A stretch of DNA of 64,000 nucleotides. Source: Malachius bipustulatus (taxonomy: Eukaryota; Arthropoda; Insecta; Coleoptera; Melyridae). The stretch spans positions 41,780,723 through 41,844,722 of the forward strand of contig OU342634.1 of assembly GCA_910589415.1 (NCBI GenBank), in the 5' to 3' direction. The notes below the pieces were generated by a model, which saw only the letters and a program-made list of their open reading frames with translations, did no database searches and was not told where the DNA came from. The translations under genes and the position numbers were made by a program. Below are positions 34,945 to 46,241 of this stretch, in pieces (position 1 is the stretch's first letter; every line of letters begins with the position of its first letter).

Positions 34945-37085
34945 GACGCGCAAAAAGTATGACATGACATTTTATCCCCTTTGGCAGGTATGAAAATGCC
35001 TCTTATATGAACTGCTTTTCATCGGGGAAAAATAAGTAAATTACAATAAGGGGAAAAATTACTGCTTTTTTCCCCTATATGGCCGCTTAATAGTATAGCC
35101 ATACTCTATTAGCACAGTAATCAGATACCATCAAAGTACCAAGCACTTACCTACACGAAAGTTACATATTAATTCCCGTAATTTCAAAATGGCAATTACT
35201 AAGGGAACTTTCATAACAATCACTATCTACAGGGTTACTGGTAACTGGATACATTCCTTTGGTGATCTGATAAAACAAGAGGTAAGAAGTAAATTAACCC
35301 CAACATGCACTATACAAAACTCAATAGATTTTGAGATATTTCGATTTTCAACTTTTCTTTAAAAAATGGTTTCAAATGTCTTGAAATGTAATTTTCAAAA
35401 AATCTACTTTAACTTTTTGATTTTTTTTTTGCTGGAATACTTGTCCAATACTATGCTTCCTTCTGGATTAAAAAATATCCTGAGGTATTTCGATCGTGTG
35501 AAAATTTCAAAGAAAAACTTTCACAAACTATTTTTTTTAAATAAGATTTAAAAGTTTTTACAAGTTATTTTCGCAAAATTGTTAAGGCAACTTGCGTACA
35601 AATTGTTTTAAAAACTTCCCTAGTGTAGTAGCTATCTAACAAGGTACGAATCTTGTACAAGAATAACAGAATCTCCCCGCTATGTACCGTTACCGAGGAA
35701 CAAATCCTTAAGTCGGAACGTTTTAAAAAAATACGGCCCTGAACGGGGGTCTTAAAATTCTCGGATCCGGCCCATCTTCAACAGGTCGTATTTGGGGGTC
35801 CCGAGCTTCGTCCCTACCAAGTTTCGTCCCGATCGGTAAAACTTTCAGACGCTAAGAGTGTTTCCTAGGCTATTCCCGAAAAATCCCGAAATTCCCGAAA
35901 AAATTGACACTTCCCGGGAACGGATCCCGCTCATTTTCAATGGGCATCGTGCCACGGTGCGCCTCTTCAATCGAGCCAAATTTCAACTTTCCCACATGAA
36001 AACTGGCGGCTCTAGAGTGTTTTCTAGCAAAGTCACAGAAGTTTCGTAAGTATACGTATTCTTGTGCCCGAAAAATGTCTGTCTGTCGGTCTGTCTGTCT
36101 GTGACTTTGCTAGGAAACACTCTAGAGCCGCTAGTTTTCATGTGGGAAAGTTGAAATTTGGCTCGATTGAAGAGGCGCACCGTGGCACGATGCCCATTGA
36201 AAATGAGCGGGATCCGTTCCCGGGAAGTGTCATTTTTTCGGGAATTTCGGGATTTTTCGGGAATAGCCTAGGAAACACTCTTAGCGTCTGAAAGTTTTAC
36301 CGATCGGGACGAAACTTGGTAGGGACGAAGCTCGTGACCCCCAAATACGACCTATTGAAAATGGACCGGATCCGAGAATTTTAAGACCCCCGTTCAGGGC
36401 CGTATTTTTTTAAAACGTCCCGACTTAAGGAAATGTTCCTCGGTAACGGTACATAGCGGGGAGATTCTGTTATTCTTGTACAAGATTCGTACCTTGTTAG
36501 ATAGCTACTATACTAGGGAAGTTTTTAAAACAATTTGTACGCAAGGTGCCTTGACAATTTTGCGAAAATAACTTGTAAAAACTTTTAAATCTTATTTAAA
36601 AAAAATAGTTTGTGAAAGTTTTTCTTTGAAATTTTCACACGATCGGAATACCTCAGGATATTTTTTATTCCAGAAGGAAGCATAGTATTGGACAAGTATT
36701 CCAGCAAAAAAAAAAAATCAAAAAGTTAAAGTAGATTTTTTGAAAATTACATTTCAAGACATCTGAAACCATTTTTTTAAGAAAAGTTGAAAATCGAAAT
36801 ATCTCAAAATCTATTGAGTTTTGTATAGTGCATGTTGGGGTTAATTTACTCCTTACCTCTTGTTTTATCAGATCACCAAAGGAATGTATCCAGTTACCAG
36901 TAACCCTGTATATATTAAATTCACTGATCGGAAGCTTACAGGAATCTTTGCAAAACTTTCTTCAATTTTAAATAAATAATGACATTTATCGAATTAAATC
37001 GTTTCGTTACCAGGCAGGGTCGATTACTAAAAAGTCGACCAGTTTGAAAAATTCAAATTCAACATAGATCATTTTCTTAACTATC
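34945..37085. repeat. Dispersed repeat, copy 2, split by a palindromic element
   Basis: 34945-35229 and 36909-37085 together correspond to the uninterrupted copy at 17090-17520. The insert begins right after CACTATC-TA and the match resumes at TA-TATTAAATTCAC. It is upstream of the OST-alpha-like start codon and may lie near its promoter. Confidence 0.7.
35230..36908. mobile_element. 1.68 kb near-complete palindrome (CAGGGTT ends)
   Basis: Left end CAGGGTTACTGGTAACTGG, right end CCAGTTACCAGTAACCCTG, flanked by TA. The two arms (about 35230-36025 and 36100-36908) are inverted copies over roughly 800 bp with few differences. Only about 75 bp lie between them, including a TGTC repeat (36076-36102). 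Open frames in the arms are mirror images of each other and are not genes. Confidence 0.9.
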
Positions 37086-37173
37086 GAATAACTCGAAAAC
37101 TGTGACATATACGAAAAAATTACAAGATACCTTTCTTTTAGGAAATCACTCAAGCTTCCTTTCTTTTAATAAG

Positions 37174-37690
37174 TATTTTTTTGATATGTCCAACGAGTAA
37201 CGAGTTATTAGCGAAAAAAATACTTTTTTCACCAAAGGGGTGGTTTTTTGGTGTACGCGCTGCACCCCCAGAACTGATTTTTGTGTATTTAGTGGATTCT
37301 GTGAGTCGGAAAAAACCCCTCGAAAACGGGCGGGGACTGATTTTCGTCGATTTCACGCGGCGAGTTCCCGTTTCACCCCTTCCGGGGGTTGTTCTTGGCC
37401 GCGTAGAGGGGTTGGCGGGCGTCGAGGACCAACCTCGACGTCAGAATCGCGTTCAGCGACCTCGAAAACGGGGGATGACACAAGTTTGGCCGCCAAGAGA
37501 AAGAAGTTCCGTGATTTACCCTTCATAGGGGTGGTTTTTGGCCGTTTTAGGGGGTGCGGTCAACTCGAGAAGAGTTTAAGCCACCACCATCGTATTTAGC
37601 GTCCTCGAAAACGGGGGGGAGGGCTAGTCTCGTTAGACTCTGAAATCCGAGCACATTCGTCCGACTCACAGAATCCACTAATTTATGTTC
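37174..37690. other. GC-rich island bounded by a 21-bp inverted repeat
   Basis: TGGATTCTGTGAGTCGG near 37292 and CCGACTCACAGAATCCA near 37661 are perfect inverted copies. Between them the DNA is much richer in GC than the rest of the window, with repeated CCTCGAAAACGGG (37317, 37460, 37592) and GGGGTGGTTTTTGG (37528, with a near copy at 37238). Overlapping open frames exist on both strands but none resembles a known protein. Confidence 0.5.
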
Positions 37691-38342
37691 TATAACCTCT
37701 ACACGAACAAGTATTGAGGGAAAATCTTAGATAAGATTTCTTATAAACTGTTTTTTTTTTTATAAACTTTGGGTACATTTTTTACTTTGCCGACTGGAGG
37801 ATTTCCATTTATGATAGGTTTGTTGACTTGATACGAAACCGTAAAATTGCGGTTCAAGATGACATGCGCATTACTTTCTGAGCGTTATTTTTGAATCGAA
37901 ATAACGGTAAAGAAACGAGTTCGGAATCAACAAATTTTTGGTTGGAACGATATTTGTACCAACCCTCAACCCTCACTTTGTACACATGTTGTTGAAACAT
38001 TAGGTATGTTCTGTACCGTTATTTCGATTCTCAAATTTTTCCGGAATTATTATGGCACACCCATATCTCCGCCGCTGGTTTTTGCAATTTATCACCATAA
38101 GCCGTAAATCATGAAAGATACTTAGCTCATGCTGCGTGCCAAATTTAAATTTTTTTAAAGCAGCCGTTTTGACAATATTCGCAAAACATTATTTTTTTCC
38201 CAAAACTTCAACGCCCTGTATCTTGAAAAGAAAGCTTTCCCGGCTATAAAGTGTATTAGAGAAACTGACATTATTTTAACGTTATCTATCGTTTGGTAAA
38301 GTCCTGACGTTTTAAGTTGGACCACCCTGTATACAGGTGATA

Positions 38343-39104
38343 CAGGTGATTCAAAATTGAGTGCAAATATTTTGAGAGCTTATTTACCAGCCAAAAATAA
38401 GAAGTTTTTTTCATATAATCGTATGTCCTAGCTTGCTTTGTTTTCTAGATACAGGGGGTAAAATTTTGAAAAAAAAATCGATTTTTATCAATTTCTCAAA
38501 AACATCTCAGCCGATTTAAATAAAATTTTATAGGTTTATTTGGTATCATACGGGCCTTCCTTTGATGGGAATAACATGAATTCATTAATTCCAGTGGCGT
38601 CTCAGGGGGCTACCTGAATTAAATTAAATGAATCTCAGTAATCGATGTGAATTCATTACTTGTTTTAATAGGGCCTGGCACAGATTTTGATTTTTTTCTT
38701 GGAAACAAAGCTAGATACGAGTAAAGCTCAGGAGGCAAGGAAGTTACAATATTGACCGCTTAATCTAATAAAAAATACAAATTGTCAAAAGAGCAGTGGC
38801 GTATCATAATTTTACCTATAAGTATCAAGTAAGGTAGCCCTCTGAGACGCCACTGGAATTAATAAATTTATGTTATTCCCATCAAAGGAAGTTCCTTATA
38901 ACAACAAATAACCCTACCAAATTTTATTTAAATCGGCTGAAAGGTTTTTGAGTAATTAATAAAAAATCGATTTTTTTTTCAAAATTTTACACCCTGTATC
39001 TTGAAAACGAAGCAAGTAGGACATACGATTATATGAAAAAACTTCTTATTTTTGGCTGGTAAATAAGCCCTTAAAATATTTGCACTAAATTTTGAATCAC
39101 CCTG
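38343..39104. mobile_element. Foldback element with nested CCAGTGGCGT core
   Basis: Left CAGGTGATTCAAAATT, right AATTTTGAATCACCCTG then TA; the first nine bases (TACAGGTGA) are tandemly repeated at the left end. Outer arms of about 240 bp match well. The core 38591-38856 starts CCAGTGGCGTCTCAG and ends CTGAGACGCCACTGG between AATT sequences. A separate right end (CACCCTG) lies immediately to the left at 38323-38329. Confidence 0.75.
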
Positions 39105-40725
39105 TATATATCTCTTAATTCGTTTTCATTTTTCATGAATCAAGGCACATGTTGTTAGAAATGCATTGAAGCCAATGGTGGCCATTTTGAAAATCTTTTG
39201 TATAAATAAAACGAGTTTTTGATAAAAAAAAATTATCTTTGAAAAATTTGAGAATAATTTTATAGACATATTTGTCAAAATAACAATAATAAACTATACT
39301 CCATCAGTTTTAACTGACAGATGACAAATTGAAAAAAGTAACAACATGCTTAATGATTGCTGTTTGAAGTATAGCTGAATAAAATTTATCATAATTCTTG
39401 AAAATGCTTAGAAACGCTTAGATGCGTTTTCCTTGAAAACGATACATTTTCTCGACATGAAATAAGTATAACGTTTTTATGTAAAAATACCGTACGCTCC
39501 ATAAAGTTTATACCAATAGTAACGAAAATTATTGATAATAAAAAAATATAATAAAAGACACGAAAAATTCTGCCGACAGCGCTCTCTGCATATGCTACAA
39601 GAATTTGACGCTAATATCTTTTGACTGCCTCTGAAAGTGATGTATACCAATTTTCAGCTTGATCGCTACTTTGGTTACCGAAATACATAATACACAATTT
39701 TAAAGTTCAAATTTTCTTCTTCGAGGTGCCATAACTTCTTGAGGAAGCACTTTTGTACTAAGATATGTTTCGTTTAATCGCTTTTCCTTGAGGTCGCAAA
39801 GCTGTAGCTGAGCTACGTCCCATTAATTTACGGACACCCAGTATATAGGATGTTCGGTAAGTATCTACCTCCTAATTTCTCGGGAGTTATAGAGGGTCCT
39901 TTAAATTTTTATTAAAAATAAACCTAGTCTGTCATAAAAAAATCCTAAAGTGTCCCTAAACGGAGATACAGAGCCACCCAACGATTTACTTTTTTGGCTC
40001 TAACTTTTGAACCGACCTGTATAATTCAATGAAATTTCCATATTTTGTAGAGGCCATAAAGAGTCATTAAGCCATATCGGAGCAGATGTTTGACGTCGTC
40101 AGGGAAGTCAGGAACGGCCTTTACCATCACACTCGTTGTGTCAAAGTTTTGACCCGACACCCACACAAAATTCCGTTTTTCCCGCTTTGATTGCATAATC
40201 AAATCCTAATTTTACTGGACTAGTCAGTTGTAGATGCGATCACGGTTATCGTTAACAAAAATGATAGCCATCTTGGTATGAAAATAGTTTATAGTAGTAG
40301 ACTTAGCGTACATGTTCTTGTAGGTACTATATACTGGAATAAGAGTTGACACAAGCCGTGCAAGGCTGGGTTGTTATTGACGAATTATTTTCATAATTAT
40401 TTTAGAGTATATTGTATAATATATACCTACCTAATATGTACTTAAAAAACCCATACAAGTTTCTAATTATTTCTGTTATTATGCCTTGTTTTGCAATCAA
40501 AATTCCTAAATAACGCGTTTCGTCGAAAAATTGGTTATTATGGGTACTTACTTTAATTAGTTAAGACAGCGGTTAAAAACAAAATTTGAATAATAAATCA
40601 GTATTATGTTGAGTGTCTAGCACGCCTACTTAGTCCTAATACTCAAAAACAATCAAAAGCTATAAGAAATCGCGTATTACTTATTATATATCATATCAAA
40701 AGTTCTTGTGCCATTACTGCTGAAG
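39105..40725. other. Intergenic sequence upstream of SLC22 gene B
   Basis: Includes scraps of foldback ends near 39830-39860. Promoter and any 5' untranslated exon of gene B should lie here, but no signal is clear. Confidence 0.4.
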
Positions 40726-42489
40726 ATGGAGGCGGACATCACAGGTGAAATCGTTGAAAAAGTGATGTCCCAGATCGGTTACGGGAAGTTTCAACGTAGA
40801 TTTATCCTGTTTAGCTTCCTCAGCTGCGTTGTCACCACGTTTGTTACATTCAGCACTTATGAGGTGCTGGCGATACCAGATCATTGGTGCCGAGTACCTA
40901 GACCTCCTTCAATGTCGAATATCTCAACATCCGAATGGAAAACCTTGATTATTCCCAAGTAAGATTGTTAATAAAAAAAAATATGGAAGTAAAAAAAGGG
41001 TGGTCAATCCATTCTATAGTAGGTAAGTATAGAAGAAGCTAAATTAAAAACATTGTTATTTTTAGGAAAAATAACTCCTTCAACGTTGAGTTTGAAAATT
41101 GTTATATGTACGATATAATAACCAACAGTTCCTTAGAGAGAACTTACAGAAATAATACCCACAATATTAACACAAATATATCAATTACAAGTAAGACCAT
41201 TCTTCTTATCCGGCGTTCTTCTTATAGAGATTCTATAAGGCTTTAATTTTCAGAATGTCAGAATGGATGGGAGTATGATAAAACGTGGTATAAGAGTACG
41301 ATTCCCTCTCAAGAGGACTGGGTTTGCGATAAAGAGCTTCATGCTGTTAATTCGATGCAATGTATTTACCTATCTCCGATATTAGGACAAATTATAATCG
41401 GATTCTTGGGAGACAAGTGAGCAAATCTACTACTAAGTATTATCACTAACGTTTCTGACAATCTTTGCCTAATCTAACACATCTTTGTCAGACGTTACAG
41501 AACTCTTTACTTCTATGTATGTCTTACCTTATACGAATGTCCCTTATTGCAAAAAAAACCAAAGCAAATGTCTTTTTTACATTACTTTTAACATTACTTA
41601 CTTACATTACTTATTTACTTACTGTAGGTACTTAATTACTTACTTATACTTACTACAAAAAAATGATGAGGAAAAGACAAAAAATATTGGATAGAAAAAA
41701 ATAGAATAATAAGTGTCACATAATCTTGGATGTATAATAGCGAATATTCTGGAAAATAAATAATCGGTTGCAGATATGGTCGTCGTCGCATGTATCTACT
41801 CTCCATTGCACTCCTTATTATGGGTCGCTTCTCAAGTCTGTTCTTACCCCACATCTACCCTGCATTCGTAGTATCCTGCATGGTGTTCAACTTTCCTGTC
41901 ATTGCTATGACCAACACATTGGCTGTGACTGCCATGGAGCTAAGTAGTCCCAGTGATCGCAGCAAAGCGATGCTTTGGTTACACTTTGGAGGTTTGCTTG
42001 GTGCCATCATCATGCCACTGCTATACTGCCCTGTTAATTCAAAGGGGCGTATCTGCAAAAATATAGAATTTGAGAAAACTGACTTTTAAGATTTTCAGTT
42101 ATGCCATGAAATCAGTAATGTGAACTGGAATTCTAATTTCGTAGTAAGAATCATAAAAATTACAAAAGTTACTGTGGGTTATTTGAGATCTGCTACTTGC
42201 CTGCAAATATGACTTTTTGATAGATACGCCCTTTTCATCTAACATAAGTTACCACTCTTGGCAGATACGTCTATTTTACTTAATATAGTTAGGTGAGTAC
42301 ATGGTTTAAATTACTGGCAAAAATAAAATAAAAAAGCTGTAGTAGGTATTTATTGACATTAATTACGATAAGCTCAAACGTTGGTAACTTGAGGATATTG
42401 AATATTGAAATTATATGATTTATTCTCTCGACTAAAACCATCATAGGCAAATAATGGGTCATTTCTGGTAAAACACAAGTCAGTCACTG

Positions 42490-43593
42490 TCATCTACGAC
42501 GAGCAGCTTCTGTTGTTGGCAAGTTTTCCCAAAATACTAATCTGTTAGAAGAAAATATTGGTCCTAATCTAGTTATAATAGTCTGTTTTCTTGCTTTTGT
42601 ATTCCCTCTTGGAGCTCCTTTACATTGTGGCTTAGTGATTCCAGTTTTATTATTTGAATAATAGTTCAATGGGATAAATGTAAAACATATACCTCCAAAT
42701 GACTGAGAGTATGTTCTTTCCCCTCTTTTAAAATTTACTTGTACCTTAGAATTCAGATATGGTCTCGGAGTTATTTTAGTAGGTTTGTATTGAGAAGAGT
42801 GATCTTCCCAGTCATAAAATGAATTTTCATCCATTTGTACAACACTAGCCCCTCTATAAGAACTCTTCACAGTCTCTAGATAATCATTAAAGTCTTACCC
42901 GAGACCTTACCCTTCTTTTTCAACAAATCAGAATAGTCATTTTCCATGTTCAAAGCAGCTTACATTACAAACGGCTCAAGATATCGGAAAACGACTTACA
43001 TGTCCCTATTTTAACTTTTTACGTATTATCCTATGAAGTAGAGGAAATTATTATGAAAAACCTGATAATTTTCATTACCCTGTATGAAAATTTCAAGTAC
43101 CTACTACACTGTAAGTGACACTGAAAAGTGATGAAAGGTTAAGATAGGGACATGTAAGCCGTTTTTCGATATCTTGTGCCGTTTTCAATGTAAGCTGATT
43201 TGAAATTGGAAAATTGCGCTTTTCACCTGTTTATAACTCATAAAATACTCAATATAAACTGCTATTGTGAAAAACATTCTTGTTGGATTTTCTCAGAAAA
43301 TTCTAAAAAGTAATAATAAAAAGAGTGTCCTATTAAAAAAAAATACCTTCATATAGCCACACTTATTTAGGCCATCCTGTACACTCTAAAATATTTTCCT
43401 AAAATAGACTCTTACAAATAGTATAGAATAAAATTCCTAATCTCATTTTTTGTTTAGGAGCTATAAACTGACGCACGCTTGACTGACAATAACCCTGTAG
43501 GTATAAGACGAAACTAAAAATGTACCAATTTTTGTTTTGGGCAGAACAATTATCCATCCATAGAATCACATGTTCCACATCACGAATTTGCAA
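42490..43593 (-). pseudogene. Transposase-like relics inside the exon-4 transposon
   Basis: Two minus-strand pieces. At 43593-43399, EHVILWMDNCSAQNKNW matches the DNC..QNKN signature of a group of transposon-borne insect proteins (DUF7869-like; assignment from memory). At 42870-42490, a stretch contains PRPYLNSKVQV, GPIFSSNRLVFWENLP and a basic end, like the C-terminal part of such proteins. A foldback fragment separates the two pieces, the N-terminal part is missing and no continuous frame exists. Nonfunctional here. Confidence 0.55.
42955..43380. repeat. Foldback fragment nested in the exon-4 transposon
   Basis: Contains the module ACTTACATGTCCCTATTTTAA and its inverted partner AAGATAGGGACATGTAAGC around a short spacer. 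It ends near CCATCCTGTA (43372-43381). The left terminus appears lost. It is related to 4179-5048 and 59641-60489. Confidence 0.6.
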
Positions 43594-44093
43594 AAAAATA
43601 TTTGTAAAAGGTACTTATAATTTCTCTCTTAATAATAAAAGACCGGGCAATTGCATACCAATTGTTAAGAGTAAAAGGCGTATCTGCGTGTAAAATCTGC
43701 AATTACGCCCTTTGGTTCTAACATGGTGTGTAGATACGCCCTTGTCAATTAACAAAATCAGTTACGACTTTTTTTATCTAACAAAGTGGACTAATTTGTA
43801 GATACGCCCTTCTTTCAAGCTGGTCTACCGCCTATATACAGCTAAAATACGCCTTTTGTTCTTAACATATAGATAGTACTAGTCGAGACGAATACAAAAA
43901 TGCATCTAACTCAATTTTGGATGAATTTGTAGATACGCCCTTTTGAATTAACACGGCAGTATACTGGGCTATGGGATCATGGTTGAGCTTTTACTTGGTG
44001 GCCAGTGTGCCTCTTGTGGGTCTGATTCTAGCGCACAGGTTAGTTACCACCAGACAAATAGTCAATTATTCTTAAATCTTCCTTATAATATTA

Positions 44094-44625
44094 CAGGATG
44101 TTTCATTGGTAAACGAACAAACGGTAGCTGTGGATAGTGGACACCTAGGTGGTTCTAAAAATCCCATGGTTAATTGGTCTCACGTCTTTAATAGCATAGG
44201 TACAGGGTGTAAATTTGGTCAAAAGTTCCCATTTCGCTGCACAAACGTTTTACATAATAGCCGGAAACTACAAAAAGTACATTGTTCAATTCAATATTTT
44301 CTGCCTATTTAAAATACCAAAGCGAATTTTGAAAATTATGATATACGTACAGGTTTTTTTCCGGACCTGGATTTTTCTTCCGGCTATAATGTCAAACGTT
44401 TGTGAAGAGAATGCAAACTTTAATAAAAAATTTCAAAGCATTATACAGGGTGGTTTGTTAGTTATGGCCTTCGAAACAAATTGGCGATATCCATAAAGCA
44501 CCCTCTATCTATGTTACTAATGACGTGAGACCCATTAACAGTGGGTTTCTTAGAACCGAACCACCTTGGTGTCCTCTATCTCTCTCCACAGTTACCGTTT
44601 GTCCGTTCACCAATGAAACACCCTG
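44094..44625. mobile_element. CAGGATG-type foldback element (intron 4, gene B)
   Basis: Left CAGGATGTTTCATTGGTAAA, right inverted CACCAATGAAACACCCTG. Arms of about 100 bp (AACGGTAGCTGTGGA against TCCACAGTTACCGTT) surround a middle with two further CAGGGTG-like motifs. It starts about 55 bases after the exon 4 donor. Confidence 0.75.
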
Positions 44626-46241
44626 CATAATACATTTTATAATTAATAACTTGTAGTCAATAGTTAATAGTTAATTTCTTTACATGGTATAAGACGAAGA
44701 TCACGAGATCTTCTGGAGTTGAGTAACTTAAAACAGCACGGTAAAAGATCGACATTGTAGACAAATGTCGTTACTCTCGTATTAATCATGAAAGTACAGG
44801 TCTGCAGGTAAAAAAGTTCTGGAGTAAAAAGTGAGACGTGATGACATCAAAAAAGGGAACATGCACCCTCTGGGTCCATGTTTTAAAACTATGTCAGCTT
44901 ATTGGTTTTATCAATAGTAGTAGGCTTTGAAATTTTGGACTTTCTCAGTTAATCGAATTTTGATTTATTCTGCAAATCGTGTTTATGGTTGACCCCCGCC
45001 GTTTAAGTGCTGTATCTTGAAAAGGGTGCCTTTTTGGACATAATAATTTCGATTAAATCGGCATATTTTTTACTAGGGAATCTGTGGTAGAAAATTGGTG
45101 GCACCTTTCAGCGACAACCTGTATAATTCTCGAATATTTTTATTATTTTAGTTGGCTTATTGAATCGCCCAGATGGTTGATAAGCCAGAGGAAAATCGAG
45201 AAATGCGTGCTTGAACTCAAAAATATATGTGATTATAATGGAACTAAATTTTCGGAAGAAATAATAGAGACCTTAGAATCTAATAATAATTCTTACGAAG
45301 TTTCTGGAATTATTTTGAGAACGAAAGATAATCTGTTTGCTAGTTGGAGAATAATACTTCTGTTCTTCTTAATGTTTATAGGATGGTAAGTTTTTTGTGC
45401 AGGTATACCATTTCATCTAAATAACTTTGCCATTTTTTCATCCTTCTATGCAATTTGTTTTGCAACCACATTTTTTATAACTATAGAATTGCCGTTTTGG
45501 TAAAAAACTATTATTGTAAACGTTTTCAGGTGTGCTAATTTACTAATCACAAATCTTATATTTTTCAACGTTAATAACATCGGAGGAAACCCTCACCTCG
45601 TCTATGTATTCATAGTGGTGGCAGAAGTGCCAGGATATCTTATTGGAAAATACTTGGCGGATATTATTGGCAGAAGATTCGCTCGTGCGATTTTGGGTAT
45701 TTTTGTAACTCTAGGCAGCGTTATTGTCATATTCACCACTACAGGTAAGATGAAAAAGCATCTGCCCCAATTAGTTTCAGAAATGTTATATTATTTCAGA
45801 AAGCGAACTCCCATTGAAAGTTTGTTTCATACTTATAAAACTTTTCAACACAGGTGTAACATTTGTATCACATTTTCACACAATAGAACTATTTCCCACA
45901 TCGATTCGTCAAACTGGATTGGCTGCATCTATGGCTTGTAGTGGATTTGTAGCGTCGTTTAGTCCGCGTATATTATATCTGGTGAGAATCGGCCAATTAG
46001 CGCAGTAAATTAGAATATACAATTTTTAATTAAATATGGTATTGTTTTTTAGGGAAGAATATACGACAAACGTATTCCATTCATTGTGGGCACTTCATTA
46101 GGAATCTTACAGATTGTGGTGGCAATTTTAATGCCAGAGACTTTACGACGAGCATTACCCGAGACAATGACTGATACTGAAAATCTTATAAGAGAACAGA
46201 AGCTCTGGACGATGCCCAAAAAGCGTCAAACTGGAATATAA

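Larger units (their letters stand above)
42026..43959. mobile_element. DNA transposon inserted in coding exon 4 of gene B
   Basis: 1934 bp. Terminal inverted repeats of about 30 bp begin CTGCCCTGTTAATTC (left) and CTGCCGTGTTAATTC (right, inverted). TATA is duplicated at 42022-42025 and 43960-43963. Subterminal copies of a motif like TAGATACGCCCTTTT are numerous, mainly near the right end (about 43676, 43709, 43730, 43799, 43848, 43932) and at 42045 and 42223 on the left. Interior minus-strand relics resemble transposase fragments. The superfamily is not certain: TATA duplication with CTGCC ends does not match a family I can name confidently. It holds its own nested foldback fragment at about 42955-43380. 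Confidence 0.85.
40726..46241 (+). pseudogene. SLC22-type organic cation transporter, gene B, exon 4 interrupted by a transposon
   Basis: Paralogue of gene A with the same eight-exon layout and intron phases: 40726-40958, 41066-41190, 41254-41416, 41774-42025 plus 43964-44038 (one exon, split), 45152-45385, 45530-45744, 45800-45981, 46053-46241. Exon 1 has exactly the same length as in gene A. The first ATG is 40726 (ADITGEIVEK follows); an upstream in-frame GTG at 40708 is not a plausible start. Motifs: PDHWCRVPRP, several NxS/T sites in the exon 2 loop, GDKYGRRRMYL near 174, ESPRWLI near 287, DIIGRRF, TSIRQTGLA. Without the insert the coding sequence would be 555 aa and in frame. The element 42026-43959 interrupts codon 258 between TM4 and TM6; reading into it gives a stop within about 21 codons. 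The other exons show no stops or bad splice sites, so the break is probably recent. It may be a segregating allele, or a truncated product may be made. Confidence 0.85.

Noticed and set aside
35858..36291. Three open frames in the centre of the large palindrome
   Set aside because: They are mirror images in the two inverted arms and partly translate a TGTC repeat; no domain is recognisable.
37181..37599. Protein-coding exon in the GC-rich island
   Set aside because: Two overlapping frames on the + strand and one on the - strand are all open because of GC content; none has a domain or splice context.
40708..40725. Start of gene B at 40708
   Set aside because: The codon is GTG; the first ATG in frame is 40726, aligned with the start of gene A.
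42026..43963. The exon-4 insert of gene B as an ordinary intron
   Set aside because: There is no GT at the break on the left. Using the GT six bases further on with the CAG at the right end would shift the frame. TATA duplication and terminal repeats indicate a transposon.
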